Shown: positions 10,595-22,363 of the stretch, piece after piece
Layout of the letters: every line of letters starts with the position of its first letter
Position numbering within the stretch: the stretch's first letter is position 1
Origin: Ligula intestinalis
Taxonomy: Eukaryota; Platyhelminthes; Cestoda; Diphyllobothriidea; Diphyllobothriidae
Length of the DNA: 64,000 nucleotides
Assembly (NCBI GenBank): GCA_036362985.1
Contig: JAYGXS010000002.1
Coordinates: 11,310,547 to 11,374,546, forward strand
Direction: 5' to 3'
Notes under the pieces: model-generated
What the model was told of the DNA's origin: nothing
Seen by the model: the letters and a program-made list of their open reading frames with translations, nothing else
Database searches by the model: none
Made by a program: the position numbers and the translations under genes

Positions 10595-10830
10595 CCACAA
10601 GCCCCAGATTCGCACAGTCCCCAGCCCAATATTCCCCACGACTAAACTTCCCTGTTTTTTTCCTCCAATTTTGTTTTAACCTTCTTTCTCTATCTGACTA
10701 GGACCTACGACCTTTCTGTATATTTTCAATTTCGTGTTTTTCTCATTCATGAACCTTAATGCAACGAGGGGTTGTAACTGAGGAGCTCTCTCGAAATTTA
10801 TGGTACCAATAAAGATAAGTCCTTTTTACA
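10595..10830 (+). mobile_element. 3' untranslated tail of the Penelope-like element with hammerhead-like motif
   Basis: After the stop codon, about 160 bases of pyrimidine-rich sequence lead to CTGAGGA at 10778-10784 and GAAA at 10793-10796. A helix III resembling that of the inverted copy follows. Here the base before the cleavage position is G (10814), which mispairs with A, and helix I no longer pairs. So this tail keeps the conserved core boxes but has lost the helices that the inverted copy at 9309-9356 keeps. Confidence 0.65.
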
Positions 10831-12225
10831 TAAAGAAAGTGGTTACCTTAAGTTTTCAACTTCAGACAATATTAAATTTACTATTTAAATTTATAGCTGT
10901 TTTGACGAGTATCGGGAAAATATTACTTTTCTTAACAAACATTTCGCAATTCTTATACTTCCTTTAAATTTGCCTAACCTTCAACCTTACTATTTCTAAG
11001 TTTTCGTAAATGCGTTCACGCCAATATGCGAGTGCATATCAAAATTTTACAAAGTTGTGCATGTTGCACGATTTTTGGGCGATGCTGTAGTCATATAATT
11101 TGCCTGGGGCCGTTGGGACTAAAATTAGCTTTGGCTAACTATTATCTTGTTATTTGAATGCGACTTTTCATTGTTGAAGGCAAATAAACATGCTACCTTA
11201 TCCTGCAATTCGGTGGAAAAAATGAACAAGTAACGTGAATTATTTCGCTATTTTCTAAGTTTTATAACCTTTATTTAAAACATCTTCGAAGATGAGAGTA
11301 AGAAAGACAGGGTATAGAGAAACGCATCCTTGGCCAGACTTCGCATTAACGTCCTTCGCTCGTCTTGATGGTTTTTATTTGGAATCTTTCGATTTTGGGA
11401 AAATGTCAAGGGCTAATTGCGCTTTTAGGCATGCTAACTTAGCGAAATGCGGTCTAAAGCAAGACAATACTCACAAAAGTACCAATTAGCGGAAGGATAA
11501 ATATTCTTCAGGAAAGCTTATGCTTGCATTTAAGGGTGAGCATTTACCTGACTGCGCTCAAAGTTTCTGCCCACAATCTTACTTCGTAAACTGTAGTCGG
11601 CAAACCAATTGACGGCGAAAAGAATCAAAGGTCAAATATCCAAAAAGTCGCGTCTTAAACTGTTGGTTCTCTGCAATTTAAATTTGCTCTAAATTTTGCA
11701 AGCAAGCAAACAAAAGAAAATCATGAAATTACACTAGCCGTCTCAAAAACCTGCAAGATAAATATTGCAATATCTCATCAACGTCAGGAGGACTTGTCGT
11801 CGGGCATGGTAATTATTTGTGTGCGGCTGAATTAGCGGCTGTCGGAATAAGGGTAAGCGCGGCGCCTTTGCAAAGTTCTTTTGGGCGCCCAAAGCCGATT
11901 TGAGTGGCTTGATTGTAGCCGCCTATGCCCTAACCAGCAGATATTACCCACATGATTTTAAGTAGCTTGAGGGGACCGCGTTAATTATTCGGAAGGCCTA
12001 TCTGGTATCTTCGCAATGAGTAAATGCTACCATGTGAACCAGAATAGAGCTGTTTATCTACCTTATGTAGCCCCCTCTTAACCAAGCTGTAAAGTGTCCT
12101 CGCATTGTTTTGGCCAAACACAGGTTCGTGCGACCGAGTGATTTAAAAGGACCACACAAATTATTAAAAATTCATTTGAGGACATTTATTAGTTATGACT
12201 GAAGCCGCTGCAATAATGTTACGCC
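10830..12225. other. No feature recognised
   Basis: The stretch is AT-rich and stop-dense. One 65-codon frame at 11292-11489 has no recognisable motif. I found no match to the other repeat families of the window. Confidence 0.4.
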
Positions 12226-12229
12226 AAAG

Positions 12230-14250
12230 GATCCTGTGCGTACGAAATTGCAATTGAATTAATGTAACCTTTTCTAAGTGAAAGCAATTTATGCTATGGC
12301 ACTCCTCTTGTACATTATAGAGGGGGACGGTTATCGAATGTCAATGTTATTGGTACTCTTCAAAATACTGCATCGGAAACATATGCACTAGAGAGTTTGA
12401 AGAAAGTGAGTTTTTGTGGTCTTTGCTAAGCGAATGCATGTGCTGTTTCTGGGTATTCGGCGCAACATGGACCGCTGTGGAAACTCTAATATGGTTAGAA
12501 AACCTACTTTTCTGTACTAAGCCTGATTAGTTTTTACGAACAGTAATCAAAAATATCATTCATCGATTTCCTAGTAAGTCTATAAATTAGGATATAACTT
12601 GGCTTTCATTCTGCAGGTGATGTGAAAGTGATTTCACAGACATCCACTGAATACCTATTAGAAGCTTCCACGTAAACCCGCATAACGCGAATTTAACGTC
12701 GGACCACAGAAGGCCAAGCACGCTAATTTAAAAATACCCATCTTTTGTTCCGAAAATGTTTAACTCAAGACACTTTCCCTTCTCGTGAAAGCAGAACGTA
12801 GTTCAGTTCTGCACAACAAGACTTACAACCTAATGTTATCCATTTCGGAATAATTTGTATCCTAAACATTTACTCGCACATTGCAATTCAGTTAAGCCCC
12901 TGGGGAAAAAAAGAGGTTGAAGTCCCGTCGGTAAATATGACTTGCACGCTTCTCCCCACGTGTTTCAATGAACAGTTTGCATTGGTGTTTGCAAATCAAA
13001 AGGAACTACGATTCCTTCCAAAATTCACGACTAGTTGATCAGTTAAAACCATACTATTTAGCCAAGCGTGTGTTCGTTTCTCGCTGCAAAAATAACGCCC
13101 AATTGGCAAACTATGCCTAATCCGGAAAGCAAAATGGGTTTCTTCAATAATCGGGAGCGACTTTAGAAGGACTAAAATTCGAATATTTTGAAGTCACATA
13201 ATCCAACCCCAGTCGAGCGTATGCAGACATTTGGGCATGCGTGTACGTACGTGTCTATGGGTGCTGCTGCACAAAGGACTGTTCTTGACCAAGCTAGGGT
13301 TCAGTTTTGCCCACGACAGACATTTAGCGGCCTGCTGATATTCCACCTACGCTCGCAATTACCGTTACATATGTGCAGGCCGCGTTAGCTTCCACGCAAA
13401 ATCACTGGTTGACTGGCTCTGACAATCGACTGGTGTGTGAGAGAGGAGCAAGACTGAAGTGATCATTAAAGAATGCCTCCTCTCATCACACCATCGGATA
13501 TTTCACTATACAGAAAAACCAATCTTTCACAGGACTGACAGCGAGACTGAAGTAAGACGCACGCGGGGTTGAATCCGATCTGTTATTATTTGAATCTTGC
13601 ACTTATTTTGGAAAACAACTTGTAGGACACGTGTAGACGACGGGTTGTTTAATTTTGTCCACACCTGAACCCATCTTGCGGCCGTCTTGAAATTGCAATA
13701 TCCTCAAAGCAGGGTGGATGAGGGAGACATTCCAGCAAAATGTCTGAGGAGTCTATCTCCCCATGAACGAGTTCACACGCAAGCTGCCAGTCCTGTTCTC
13801 ACTCAGTGATGCTTAAAATTGATGTCAGTACTTGAGACGTCACAAATAAATTGCAGAAGGGTGAATCGGATATAGCATTACTGGCAAAAACAAGGGAACT
13901 TTAATGGTCATTTCTGGCCCATTATCTGTCAGTAGCCAGTCATACTAAAATCCAAGTGGTGCACTACACGACGCTCGAACATGCGACCTTTTGATTAGTA
14001 GTATAACGCTCTAACAAGGAGGCCGTGACTTACCGCTTAAACCTCTGATCAAAAAGTTTCGGAATCTAGGAGCGGATGGGGCGGGTCGGGAATGACTAAC
14101 TGATGACGGCCAATGCATCCAAAATAGCCATTCTAGTCGTATTCGTCTTTGTCGGCAGCGCTATAAGTGACTATGCGGCTGCTGACTGTGCTAGAGATTG
14201 AGTTCCAAGACAGATCGGTACGAGTCAAATTGCTTGTAACCCGATAACTG
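12230..14250 (+). repeat. 2-kb direct repeat, copy 1, flanking the second Penelope-like element
   Basis: The segment aligns in order with 16370-18110. Shared blocks include TAACCTTTYCTAARTGAAAGC, AAATCAAAAGGAACTA, AAAATTCACGACTAGTTG, CAATTACCG and GTGCAGGCCGCGTTAGC. By eye, identity is about three quarters. It includes an inverted SINE pair at its right end. The identity of the rest is unknown. Because the two copies enclose the reverse transcriptase remnant at 14.8-16.0 kb, they may be terminal repeats of that element, or a separate repeat split by it. Confidence 0.75.
13850..14250. repeat. Head-to-head pair of tRNA-derived SINEs
   Basis: The left SINE is on the minus strand (about 13850-14025). 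Its reverse complement carries TTAGAGCGTT (box A-like), then ATCAAAAGGTCGCATGTTCG (box B-like), followed by a core with GACTGGCTACTGACAG. The right SINE is on the plus strand (about 14028-14250), with GACGGCCAATGCATCC and a distal part GACAGATCGG. The two tRNA-like heads face each other. The same pair recurs at 17690-18100. The family also occurs at 47285-47445, 50628-50745 and 51079-51361. Confidence 0.65.
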
Positions 14251-14799
14251 TAAACGCAAACACAGCAGCAGATATGAATCAAAATTATTCAATACTGCAA
14301 AAAGGTTTGTAAGCCGTAGGGTACACATCCATTGATAAGACCTTTAAATAAAATTTATTTTCGGCCAAATGACTTCAAGACACGCTAATTTTGGCATATT
14401 CGATAGAAAGTATCCTTCGCTTTATAAGGACATCAAAAATAAATATCAAAAAGGCAGGCTATTTAGGAAGTCATTTTTACCAAGCGTGGTTTTTGCAGAC
14501 GACAAAAAAGGGAGTGCATTTAAAACCTAGAGTCAGGGCGTGTCTGCAAGACCACTGGAGGAAGCAGCAAGACTATCAATTTAACAACCCTACATAAGCA
14601 ATCCTTCTTAATCGAAAACGCGTCTCAGAAGTGTCTTTTATATATCATAAGATGGGTCACTGACCGTAATTTGCTGAGAGGAGATTTTAGTAAAAAAGAA
14701 TTATCGCGAAGTTTTTCTATAAAACACTTTTAAACTTAATGAGGATTTTTAAAACATCAATCAACAATTCCATGGATTTTTGAAACAAATTAAAAGGGC

Positions 14800-16002
14800 T
14801 TGAAACATCAGCGGACGAAATAATGGTATCATTTGATGTTGGCTCTCTCTTCACATCAATACCATTAGATTTAGCAAGACATACACAAAAGAATCACTTA
14901 ATTCCTACGAAATGAACTTACCTTCATCTGCCCTGCTTGGACTCTTCGATCTGTGTTTGGAAACGAATTTCTCGTTCGCTCAACAATACTATAAACAAAT
15001 AAAAGGAGCACCCATAGGGTCTTTAATTTCAGGCTTCTTGGCAGCAATTACTATACAAAATTAGAAACCATGGCCCTACCACTAGTTAACCCCAAGTTGT
15101 GGGTACGCTATGTCGATGACACGTTTGTCATTGTTGAAAAGGATCAACTGGAAATACTACACAACATTATCAATTCAACGTTACCCGGAATCACATTTAC
15201 GCTCGAAAAATAAATTGACAACAAACTCCCCTTTCTTGACGTCCTCGTACAGCGTAATACTGATGGAACGTTTCAAACATCGGTTTACCGCAAAAAGATC
15301 TATGCTGATGTCATCCTTCATTACAAGAGCAACCACCCTATTGCTCACAAGCCAAGTACTGCTATCACCCTAATGAATCGAGCAAAAACGCATTGTTCTA
15401 GCCCCGACCTCTACCAAGCCGAACTCAATTACCTATTCACACGGTTTTCAAAAAACGGCTACCCCAGAGAGTTCGTGCAGCGATGCATGAAACAGCAAAA
15501 GTTTAAACAAAACACAAAGGAACTCGAATGTTCCGATGAAGCGCCTAATCCCAGAAATTGGCGAACACTTCCATATATTAAAAACGTGTCTGAACTCGCT
15601 GAAAGACACCTGAAGAAGTATCAAATCCAAGTAGCGCACAAACCAACACATACTCTACGAAACCAGCTTGTACACCCTAAGGATATGGATGGCTATTTAG
15701 ACAGAAAAGAGGTCATGTACAAAATTCCTTGTAGCTGTTGCAATGCAGTTTATTGCGGACAAAAAGGGCGATCGGCCTCCAAACGCTTAAAAGAACATCA
15801 GCAAGTGGTATAGGGGCGATATCCATTGTTTGAGGTTGCCATGCACACAGTAGAAACTGAGCACCAATTTGCGTGGGATAAAACTTGCAGTGTCGGCTCT
15901 AGCCCATACAAAAAGGGTCACGAATTTTTAGAAGCTATGAATTCCGACGAATCCTGCATCAACAGGCAGGTTGAACTGGATCCAATATACACCAACCTTT
16001 AA
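14800..16002 (+). pseudogene. Second Penelope-like element: reverse transcriptase and endonuclease remnant
   Basis: This belongs to a subfamily different from the one at 9.4 kb. VSFDVGSLFTSIPLD (14823) is followed by a frameshift near 14910 and a decayed KGAPIGS block. The catalytic WVRYVDDTFVIV lies at about 15100-15135, and then LPFLDVLVQRNTDG. The best-preserved frame starts at 15373 and ends at 15813. It includes the linker rich in lysine and histidine and an endonuclease start MYKIPCSCCNAVYCG with a C-x-C-C cluster. After the TAG at 15811-15813 the same reading continues to about 16002. At least one frameshift and three stops make it a pseudogene. The 5' part is missing. Confidence 0.8.
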
Positions 16003-16369
16003 AAAGGCCTGGAAAATAGACCAATCACAAAACCAGGCTAATGACCACAGCTGACACAGCATTATCGATTTTTTTACACGCCTCAAAATGTTAACTGTTT
16101 CTCACTATTTCCTCACGTTTGAAGACGACCTAGCATGCTAGTGTCGAAAATTTACGAATCAAGTTTGTAACCGTTTTCCGAAGAATTTCTCCATCAAATC
16201 ACATTTCTCGGGATGCCTATTTTCAAATTCATACGACTTAATGAGGACGTCTAAAGGTTTTTTACGCAAATGCAAAATTTTTAAGGAGTCGAATTAGCTT
16301 TTTGGAGGCGGCCAGGAAAAAAGGAGTGCAGAATTGGCATGCTGACGCGACTAAAATATCCTGGAAGTA

Positions 16370-18110
16370 GGCCGTGCGATATTTAAAACTGCAATTAAAT
16401 TTACGTAACCTTTCCTAAATGAAAGCGATTTATGAGGTGGCACATTATTGGTACACTGTAGAAACGGATGGTTTGCGAACGAAAATATCACTGGTACCTT
16501 TCAAAATACTGGATCGAAGGCCTGCTTCTTAAGGATTTGAAGAAATTGAGATTTTGTATTCTTTGTCAAGCATATGCATCCGTTGTTTTCGATATTTGGC
16601 GTACACTGAAGCGCTGTGAAGACTTATTTTTGATGTACACAACCCGAACAGCAATAAAAATATATTTCGCTGATTTCCTAGGAAGTCTTCAATTTTAGAA
16701 TATGATTCGGCTTTCTTTCTGCAGGTATAACAGATTTCAGTTCTACACAACCGGTCTTAAAACCTAGTGATATCCATTTGGGAATCATTTACAAATCAAA
16801 AGGAACTATGAGTCCTTTCAAAATTCACGACTAGTTGGTCAGCTAAAACCACACTATTAAGCAAAGCGTGTTTTTGTCTTTCTCTGCAATAATAACGCCC
16901 AAGTGGCAAAATATGCTTAATCCGGAAAGGAAAATGGTTTTCTGCAAAAATTACGAGCCAATTCAGAAGAAACTGAAGTTCGAATATTTTGAATTTTATA
17001 TATTCCAACCCCAATCGAGCGTATGCGGATGTTTGGACATGCCTGTGCGTGCATACATATCTATGCGCGTGGCTGCACAAAGGATACTTCGTGACCAAAA
17101 GGGAGTTTACGCTTGCCCACGGCAGACATTTATCGGACTGCGGATAGTCGACGCTAGCTCGCAATTACCGCCGCCTGCATGTGCAGGCCGCGTTAGCCTC
17201 CGTGCAAACGTACACCACCGACTGGTTGACAGGCACTGACAGCCGTCTGGTGGGCGTGAGCGGGCCGAGACTGAAATGATCATCTAGGAATTCATCATCT
17301 CGTCATACCGCCGCATATCTCGCTTTACAGAAAACACCGATCTTTCACAAGACCGACTGGGATAACTTGGTCTTTCACGGGGCTGACAGCATAAAGGAAG
17401 GAACGAGACACACGTGGTATTGAATCCGATCTGTTCTTATTGAAATCTTACGCTTATTTTGGGAAACAACTTGCATGACACGTGAAGATGACGGTGTGTT
17501 TAATTTTTTCCGCACCTGAACCTACACCCCACTTCCGGTCGTCCTGAAATCGAACTACTCTCACAGAAGGATGGATGAGCAAAGAGAGACAGTCTATCCC
17601 CCCATAAACGAATTCACGCACAAGTTACCAGTTCTGCATCGACTCGCTGAAGCTTAAAATGGAAGTGGTCGCTTAAAGCGTCGCAAATAAAGTGTGGAGG
17701 AGTGTATTGGATATAGCAGTGCCGTCAAAACCCAGGGGGACTGGAAACCTTATTTCTGGCTCACTAGCTGTCATCAGCCAGTCTTGCCAAAACCCAGTTG
17801 GTGAACTACCTGGAGCTCGAAACCATGACCCTTTGATTAGCAGTCTAACGCTCTAATAATGAACCCGTGGCTCACAGTTAAGAGCGTTAGAGTTCCAATC
17901 AAAAGGTCTAGGAGCGGGCGGGGCACCACTTTTGGTCGCATATGGCTGGCTGACGACGGCTAATGATCCAGAAATGGCCACTCCAGCCTCCCTTGCCTCC
18001 TTTGCCTAAGCTATAAGTCGCTACTAGCTAGAGATTTCGTTTGAAGACAGATTGGGACGAGTCATTTTCGTTAGCGATTGGTGAAGGTTCGCTAACGGAT
18101 GCATGGAATA
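16370..18110 (+). repeat. 2-kb direct repeat, copy 2
   Basis: This is the counterpart of 12230-14250, in the same order and orientation, including the inverted SINE pair at 17690-18100. It is about 280 bp shorter through small deletions. Frames of up to 123 codons inside it (16868-17239) are not shared as open frames by copy 1, so they are not coding. Confidence 0.75.
17690..18100. repeat. Head-to-head SINE pair, second copy
   Basis: The minus-strand SINE at about 17690-17878 contains, on its own strand, TTAGAGCGTTAGACTGCTAA and a box B-like GGTTTCGAGCTCC. The plus-strand partner (17879-18100) begins AAGAGCGTTAGAG and carries the core GGCTGGCTGACGACGGCTAA and a distal GACAGATTGGGACGAGTC. The anticodon-region text GACTGCTAATCA is compatible with a tRNA ancestor, but the exact tRNA is not determined. 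Confidence 0.65.
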
Positions 18111-19950
18111 ATTACTAAGGGATCAAACCGCGTATGAATAGCAGGTCCTCTTGTGCTCATTGTACACGTGGTAGTTGCTCCGCACAGGCTCTAAGTAGCG
18201 CCCACTTTTTATCCTTCACTTTAAAAAGCTATGCCCTAGTTAACAGCCATGCTCCGCTAACTGCTTTACATGGTGGGCTTAACTATTCAGTATGCGTCTC
18301 TACAGCAGGTATTTATGTCTCTTCTCTCAGGTAACTCCTTAATTAATCCCACCTCTCTGTCTTCTGGCAGCCTTAAATGTCTTGTAGACAACCCGAAGAG
18401 CAACGGCCTATCTAAAAAATACAATTCTGGCCAGTCAGAACTGGAGCAATAAAAGATTAATACAACGGTCCTCGGGTAGACCAGATTATCAGAGCAGATA
18501 AATCTGGAGACAGTGAGCGTTTTTGTGACACTTTTCTGAATCAGAGGTCTGGAGGCAGATAAACATGACCTCGGGTTTGCCTTTACCATCAAGAATGCGA
18601 CTGCCGAACGAAAGTTTTGCCTAATTTCGGTCTATGCCTATAGACCTTAAATATATTGATGTATACCGCGTACAGCACTTTATTTCTAAGGAAATTAAAA
18701 TGTTGAATCTTCTTTGAGTTCAGAAGAGCTTTCGGTCATACACAATCTAAGACAAAGCCATCGACAGACCCCCTCGCAAGGAAAATAACGCAAGCCTCCA
18801 TCGTTTGCTTTCCCTCCGTGAGACTATCAGAGCAGACCAACGGCTGTCAAAGGGAAACTTGACGCCAAAATTATGATAATCAGGGAGACAACCCCCTCGG
18901 ATTCAAGCTCTATGTCTCTCCTTGAGACCCAAATCGTTATCTGGCGCATGGAAGTTTTTATCCACCGACAGTCAATACAGATTTCAAACTGCACAACCCT
19001 CGACCTGGTCATCGCGGTCTGCAAGAAAAGATGCCACAAAATGAGGAACAGCCGTAACACCATCTTCGTAGAATATTTAAATGAACACTGAAGAATAGAA
19101 TGGAAATTTTGATGTCCAGAGAGATGTACACAAATTGTAAGACGATTCCACAGCGAGATTATGGCGAGGGCCACGGACCAACTGGGCAGTCGCTGAGTCG
19201 TTCGCCATGACAAATGGCGTGAAGCAAGTGTACAAATTCGCTCTCACACATCGAGCTGATGAATGCCTACCACGAGGAGCGGCTGGGAATAACCCAGGGG
19301 AAACTGACCAAAATCCATCACATGCAAATGCCTTCGATGGCAGTTAGGACACTCCCGCTCCGCGATATATGTGTCAGGCACTGCGGCTCCGAAAGCCTGT
19401 GCCCGATCACGCCTCCAAGATTTTTTAACTCTGTCTTGACACCAGGCTAGGGCGAAAGTGGAAATAGGGAGCGTGCGGTAGACGCAACGCAGGTCTTCTA
19501 TCCCTCAAAACTAACTAATGCGCAGGTCGCCGTCCCCGCACCACCTGGGTGTGGAGTACAGGAAGGGCATCGTCGGAAGCGATGGTCGAACTGCCGATTA
19601 CTGCTGTGTAACTACAAGCATCATTTGAGAAGCCGAACACGCACACTATCAACTTCAGTGGACGTCGCCTCGCAAATTTGACAACGAAATCGCAGCTAGC
19701 AGCCATGTTTTCAGTCGGCTGTAGCAGTTACACTGACATCGTCATGGGCTTTGCATTAAGATTGAACTGAAGATGTATCGGCTCCTCGTCCTGGTTTTTA
19801 TATAGAGGACAGATGCGTGAACAATCTCTGAGAACCAAGCAAGAAAACTCGCCCATTTTCACGTCAAATTTCTCCACAGGCTACTAAAGCACAAGTTCAG
19901 CGAAAATTCCCATTTCTACGATTGAAAAGTCGTGTTGGCAAACGATCGTT
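18110..19950. other. Unassigned, possibly decayed retroelement sequence
   Basis: Codon-like stretches on the plus strand around 18540-18640 (LGFAFTIKNATAERKF-like reading) faintly recall the endonuclease of RTE-type LINEs. They are too short and broken to support a call. GC content rises towards 19200-19700. No gene is annotated. Confidence 0.25.
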
Positions 19951-20360
19951 TTCGGTCATTCATCGTCAGGCCAGTACATGACATGGGGATAGCCGGACAG
20001 TGGCAATCCGGCTAGCAAAACCCATTCTATGCTGTCAAAAGGCGCTGGTTCAAGCCATCGGCCTCCCTTGGCCGACTGCACGCGGAAATCCAACGCCTAC
20101 TGAAGCCAAATAAGACGAAGCTACGGAGGATAGTTAAACGCAAGCTGCGCGGCTGACATACAGAACTCAATCCGCGGACCGCGAGAACATCTCCCCTGTC
20201 TCATCTGGGCATGGCAACCAGCGTCCTACCCGCGCAGGCGCCCGCGTTCAAAAGACGAGGGAAAACGCAGCTGCTTAATTACCCTCACCCTTTTCCTCCC
20301 CCTCTCCCCTTCCCTAACCTGAGGATTATATAATCGCTGTAATTAATTAAAGCACAAGTG
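19950..20360 (+). repeat. Dispersed repeat R, third copy
   Basis: This matches the inverted copies at 1062-1470. GCCTCCCTTGGCCGACWGCACGCGGAAATCC is shared with 1310-1345 (first 20 bases exact around GCCTCCCTTGGCCGAC). The stretch up to AATTAATTAAAG corresponds to the start of the left copy read on the minus strand. This copy is contiguous and so gives the order of the unit: the part near 1300-1460 first, then the complement of 1190-1062. The function is unknown. Confidence 0.7.
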
Positions 20361-21400
20361 TTAAAACCGAACCCTCCCCCCCTGCACAGACTTCCCGTGA
20401 AAAAGGGGTCGTCAATGTCCATGTCATACTGACGCAAATACAATTGCTATTGGAGGTGAAGGAATAATAAGGGCCGGCTGAAACCGATACATTATCATGA
20501 CGTCGTATAAGAGGCAGACAAAGGGCCTCGCTACAAGTAGACCCCAGACGACCTCCCACAAACACCTGGGACCTAGGAACACCTTAATCAAGACCGGCAG
20601 GCCTTATGTGCCTGTGCAAAGACTAGGGCACTCATCTTTGAGATTTAACTGATCGACGCTATTAGGACAGGAGATTTAAGCAACGCGGATAAAAAACACA
20701 AACCCTGTCAACGTGTCCAAACTGCCAAAAAACATGTCCAGACACAGTACAATGTCAACAAGATAAGCCCGCGTCCCATCTGATAAAACGCCTCCGTCAC
20801 CACCAGGATGGACGCACCTGCCGGTCATAGTCGTCATCGCCTTCTCCGTCACTGAGGTGGATTCAGATCTACTCTATCTCCAACTAGAGACAGTGGTGTA
20901 ATAATGCCTTGTTTTAAAGAAGGAAATCGAAACGGATTTTTTGTACTGTTTATGGGAAAATAGATAGCTTAATGACCCAATTAGACGTAAAATGCCATGC
21001 CAACTGCAACGAAGCATTCTGTCTGCTGCCCACACGTACTACCGATGAGATAACTTAGTGGCTGAGAGTGGAACCACCCTCATTGACTCAGCGGTGCGAC
21101 TATTCGACGCCCCTAGAAGAAATAAATATCTATAAAAGGACTGCCTTAGTCGCCCTGCCTCAGTCGGCAAGATCTCGAGCAACATCTGGCTGCACGACCC
21201 ACTGCATAAACGTACATTCCACCTCAAGTTGACCTGTAACAGCATAATGTAGTATTCTTTCGATGGTACTGCTTTGTTGCTATTGTTTAGACTAAATGAC
21301 ATTATTAAAAAGGCGCATGTGAAGCTACCAATTGCTGCTTTCACTTAACGTTTCTAGACTAAGGAGAAATTTACAAAAACAACAGGCTTTCTGCACATTC
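20360..21400. other. No feature recognised
   Basis: Frames of 72 and 101 codons on the minus strand lack motifs. The stretch precedes the small secreted-protein gene and would contain its promoter, but no clear TATA or initiator context could be assigned. Confidence 0.3.
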
Positions 21401-21440
21401 TAGACATATTCCCTACATATTTGTTTTATCACAGCATACA

Positions 21441-22363
21441 ATGAGAACTCCTGCTACCCTCCTCGCGCTGCTTCTAATAGGTAAGCTCCGCTCGCATATT
21501 TTTGGAATAGTATATGATTCGTGCAATGACTTTCGTTCAGTATAAGGGTCCAATTTATTTCTATCATGCAGGACGCACTCATGGAATTACCATAAAACCG
21601 CAGTCCTAAACGACGCAAAAGCCACATCTTGGACTAACATTGGACCCAGGATTCGAAGTCAAGGTAGGCAAGTACTTCTGGAGCATAACTTATTTCACAG
21701 GCGGCCAAAATTGGTGACGCCACGCTAAAGGAATGTTGGAAGGTAGCAGCCACAGATAAATCGTGCTATGCACAAGAAAGTTAGTTTTGTACCATTGGTG
21801 TTCATGAAACTGTTACTTTTAAATGCTCCTCTTAATTATACATTGTAGAGTCTCCTCACTGCGTTGTAATGTCAGCTAGTGGCCGATCTCTTGTATTTGT
21901 GTAGCACCGAAATCCAAAGTGAACTTCGTAGTCACTAAGGTGCAAAAAGGTAATATAGTGGAATTCGAGGGCGGTTCGATAAAACTCACAGTTACAGACA
22001 ACACGCCAGAAGCTAATCAAATCGCTTTGACGAAAAACAAAGTCAAAGAGGAAAAGTACCCACTGGACTTCATTCCAACTGTAAGCAGTCATTCTATTAT
22101 GTTGCTTAATTGTTCAAATGTTCCAGTAGTTTCCATTTATACCGAAATTTCGGGATTCTCTTGACACTAAATATTAATCCTTCTACTATTACTTTCGAAT
22201 AGCCAGTTTCACCTCTGTCAAGAAAATAAGCGCAAGTGAAAGTTCGGCGAAGTACCATATGGGTCTCTGAAAAATGCTGTAGCTTCCTGCACTGTGTCTC
22301 TACTTTGAGCTATCACGCGAGCCTGATCAGACATACGCGTACTTCCATTTAACTTTTCAGTAA
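21441..22363 (+). CDS. Small putative secreted protein, five exons, one in-frame stop
   Basis: Exon 1 (21441-21480) encodes a signal-peptide-like start, MRTPATLLALLLI, and ends at a GTAAGC donor. Exon 2 is 21572-21663, exon 3 is 21701-21779, exon 4 is 21905-22080. A short last exon begins at 22361 with TAA after TTAACTTTTCAG. Phases agree at every junction (1, 0, 1, 0). Intron 2 is only 37 bp. The single flaw is a TAA at 21607-21609 in exon 2. Otherwise about 129 residues result, with cysteines in KECWK and KSCYA, and exon 4 encodes a lysine-rich stretch with NFVVTKVQKGNIVEFEGG. An AATAAA lies at 22793-22798. I do not recognise a family. It may be a recent pseudogene, an allele or base error, or exon 2 may use a different acceptor. 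Confidence 0.5.

Noticed and set aside
18287..19213. RTE-like endonuclease fragment
   Set aside because: Only a faint resemblance over some 20-30 codons; too decayed to call.
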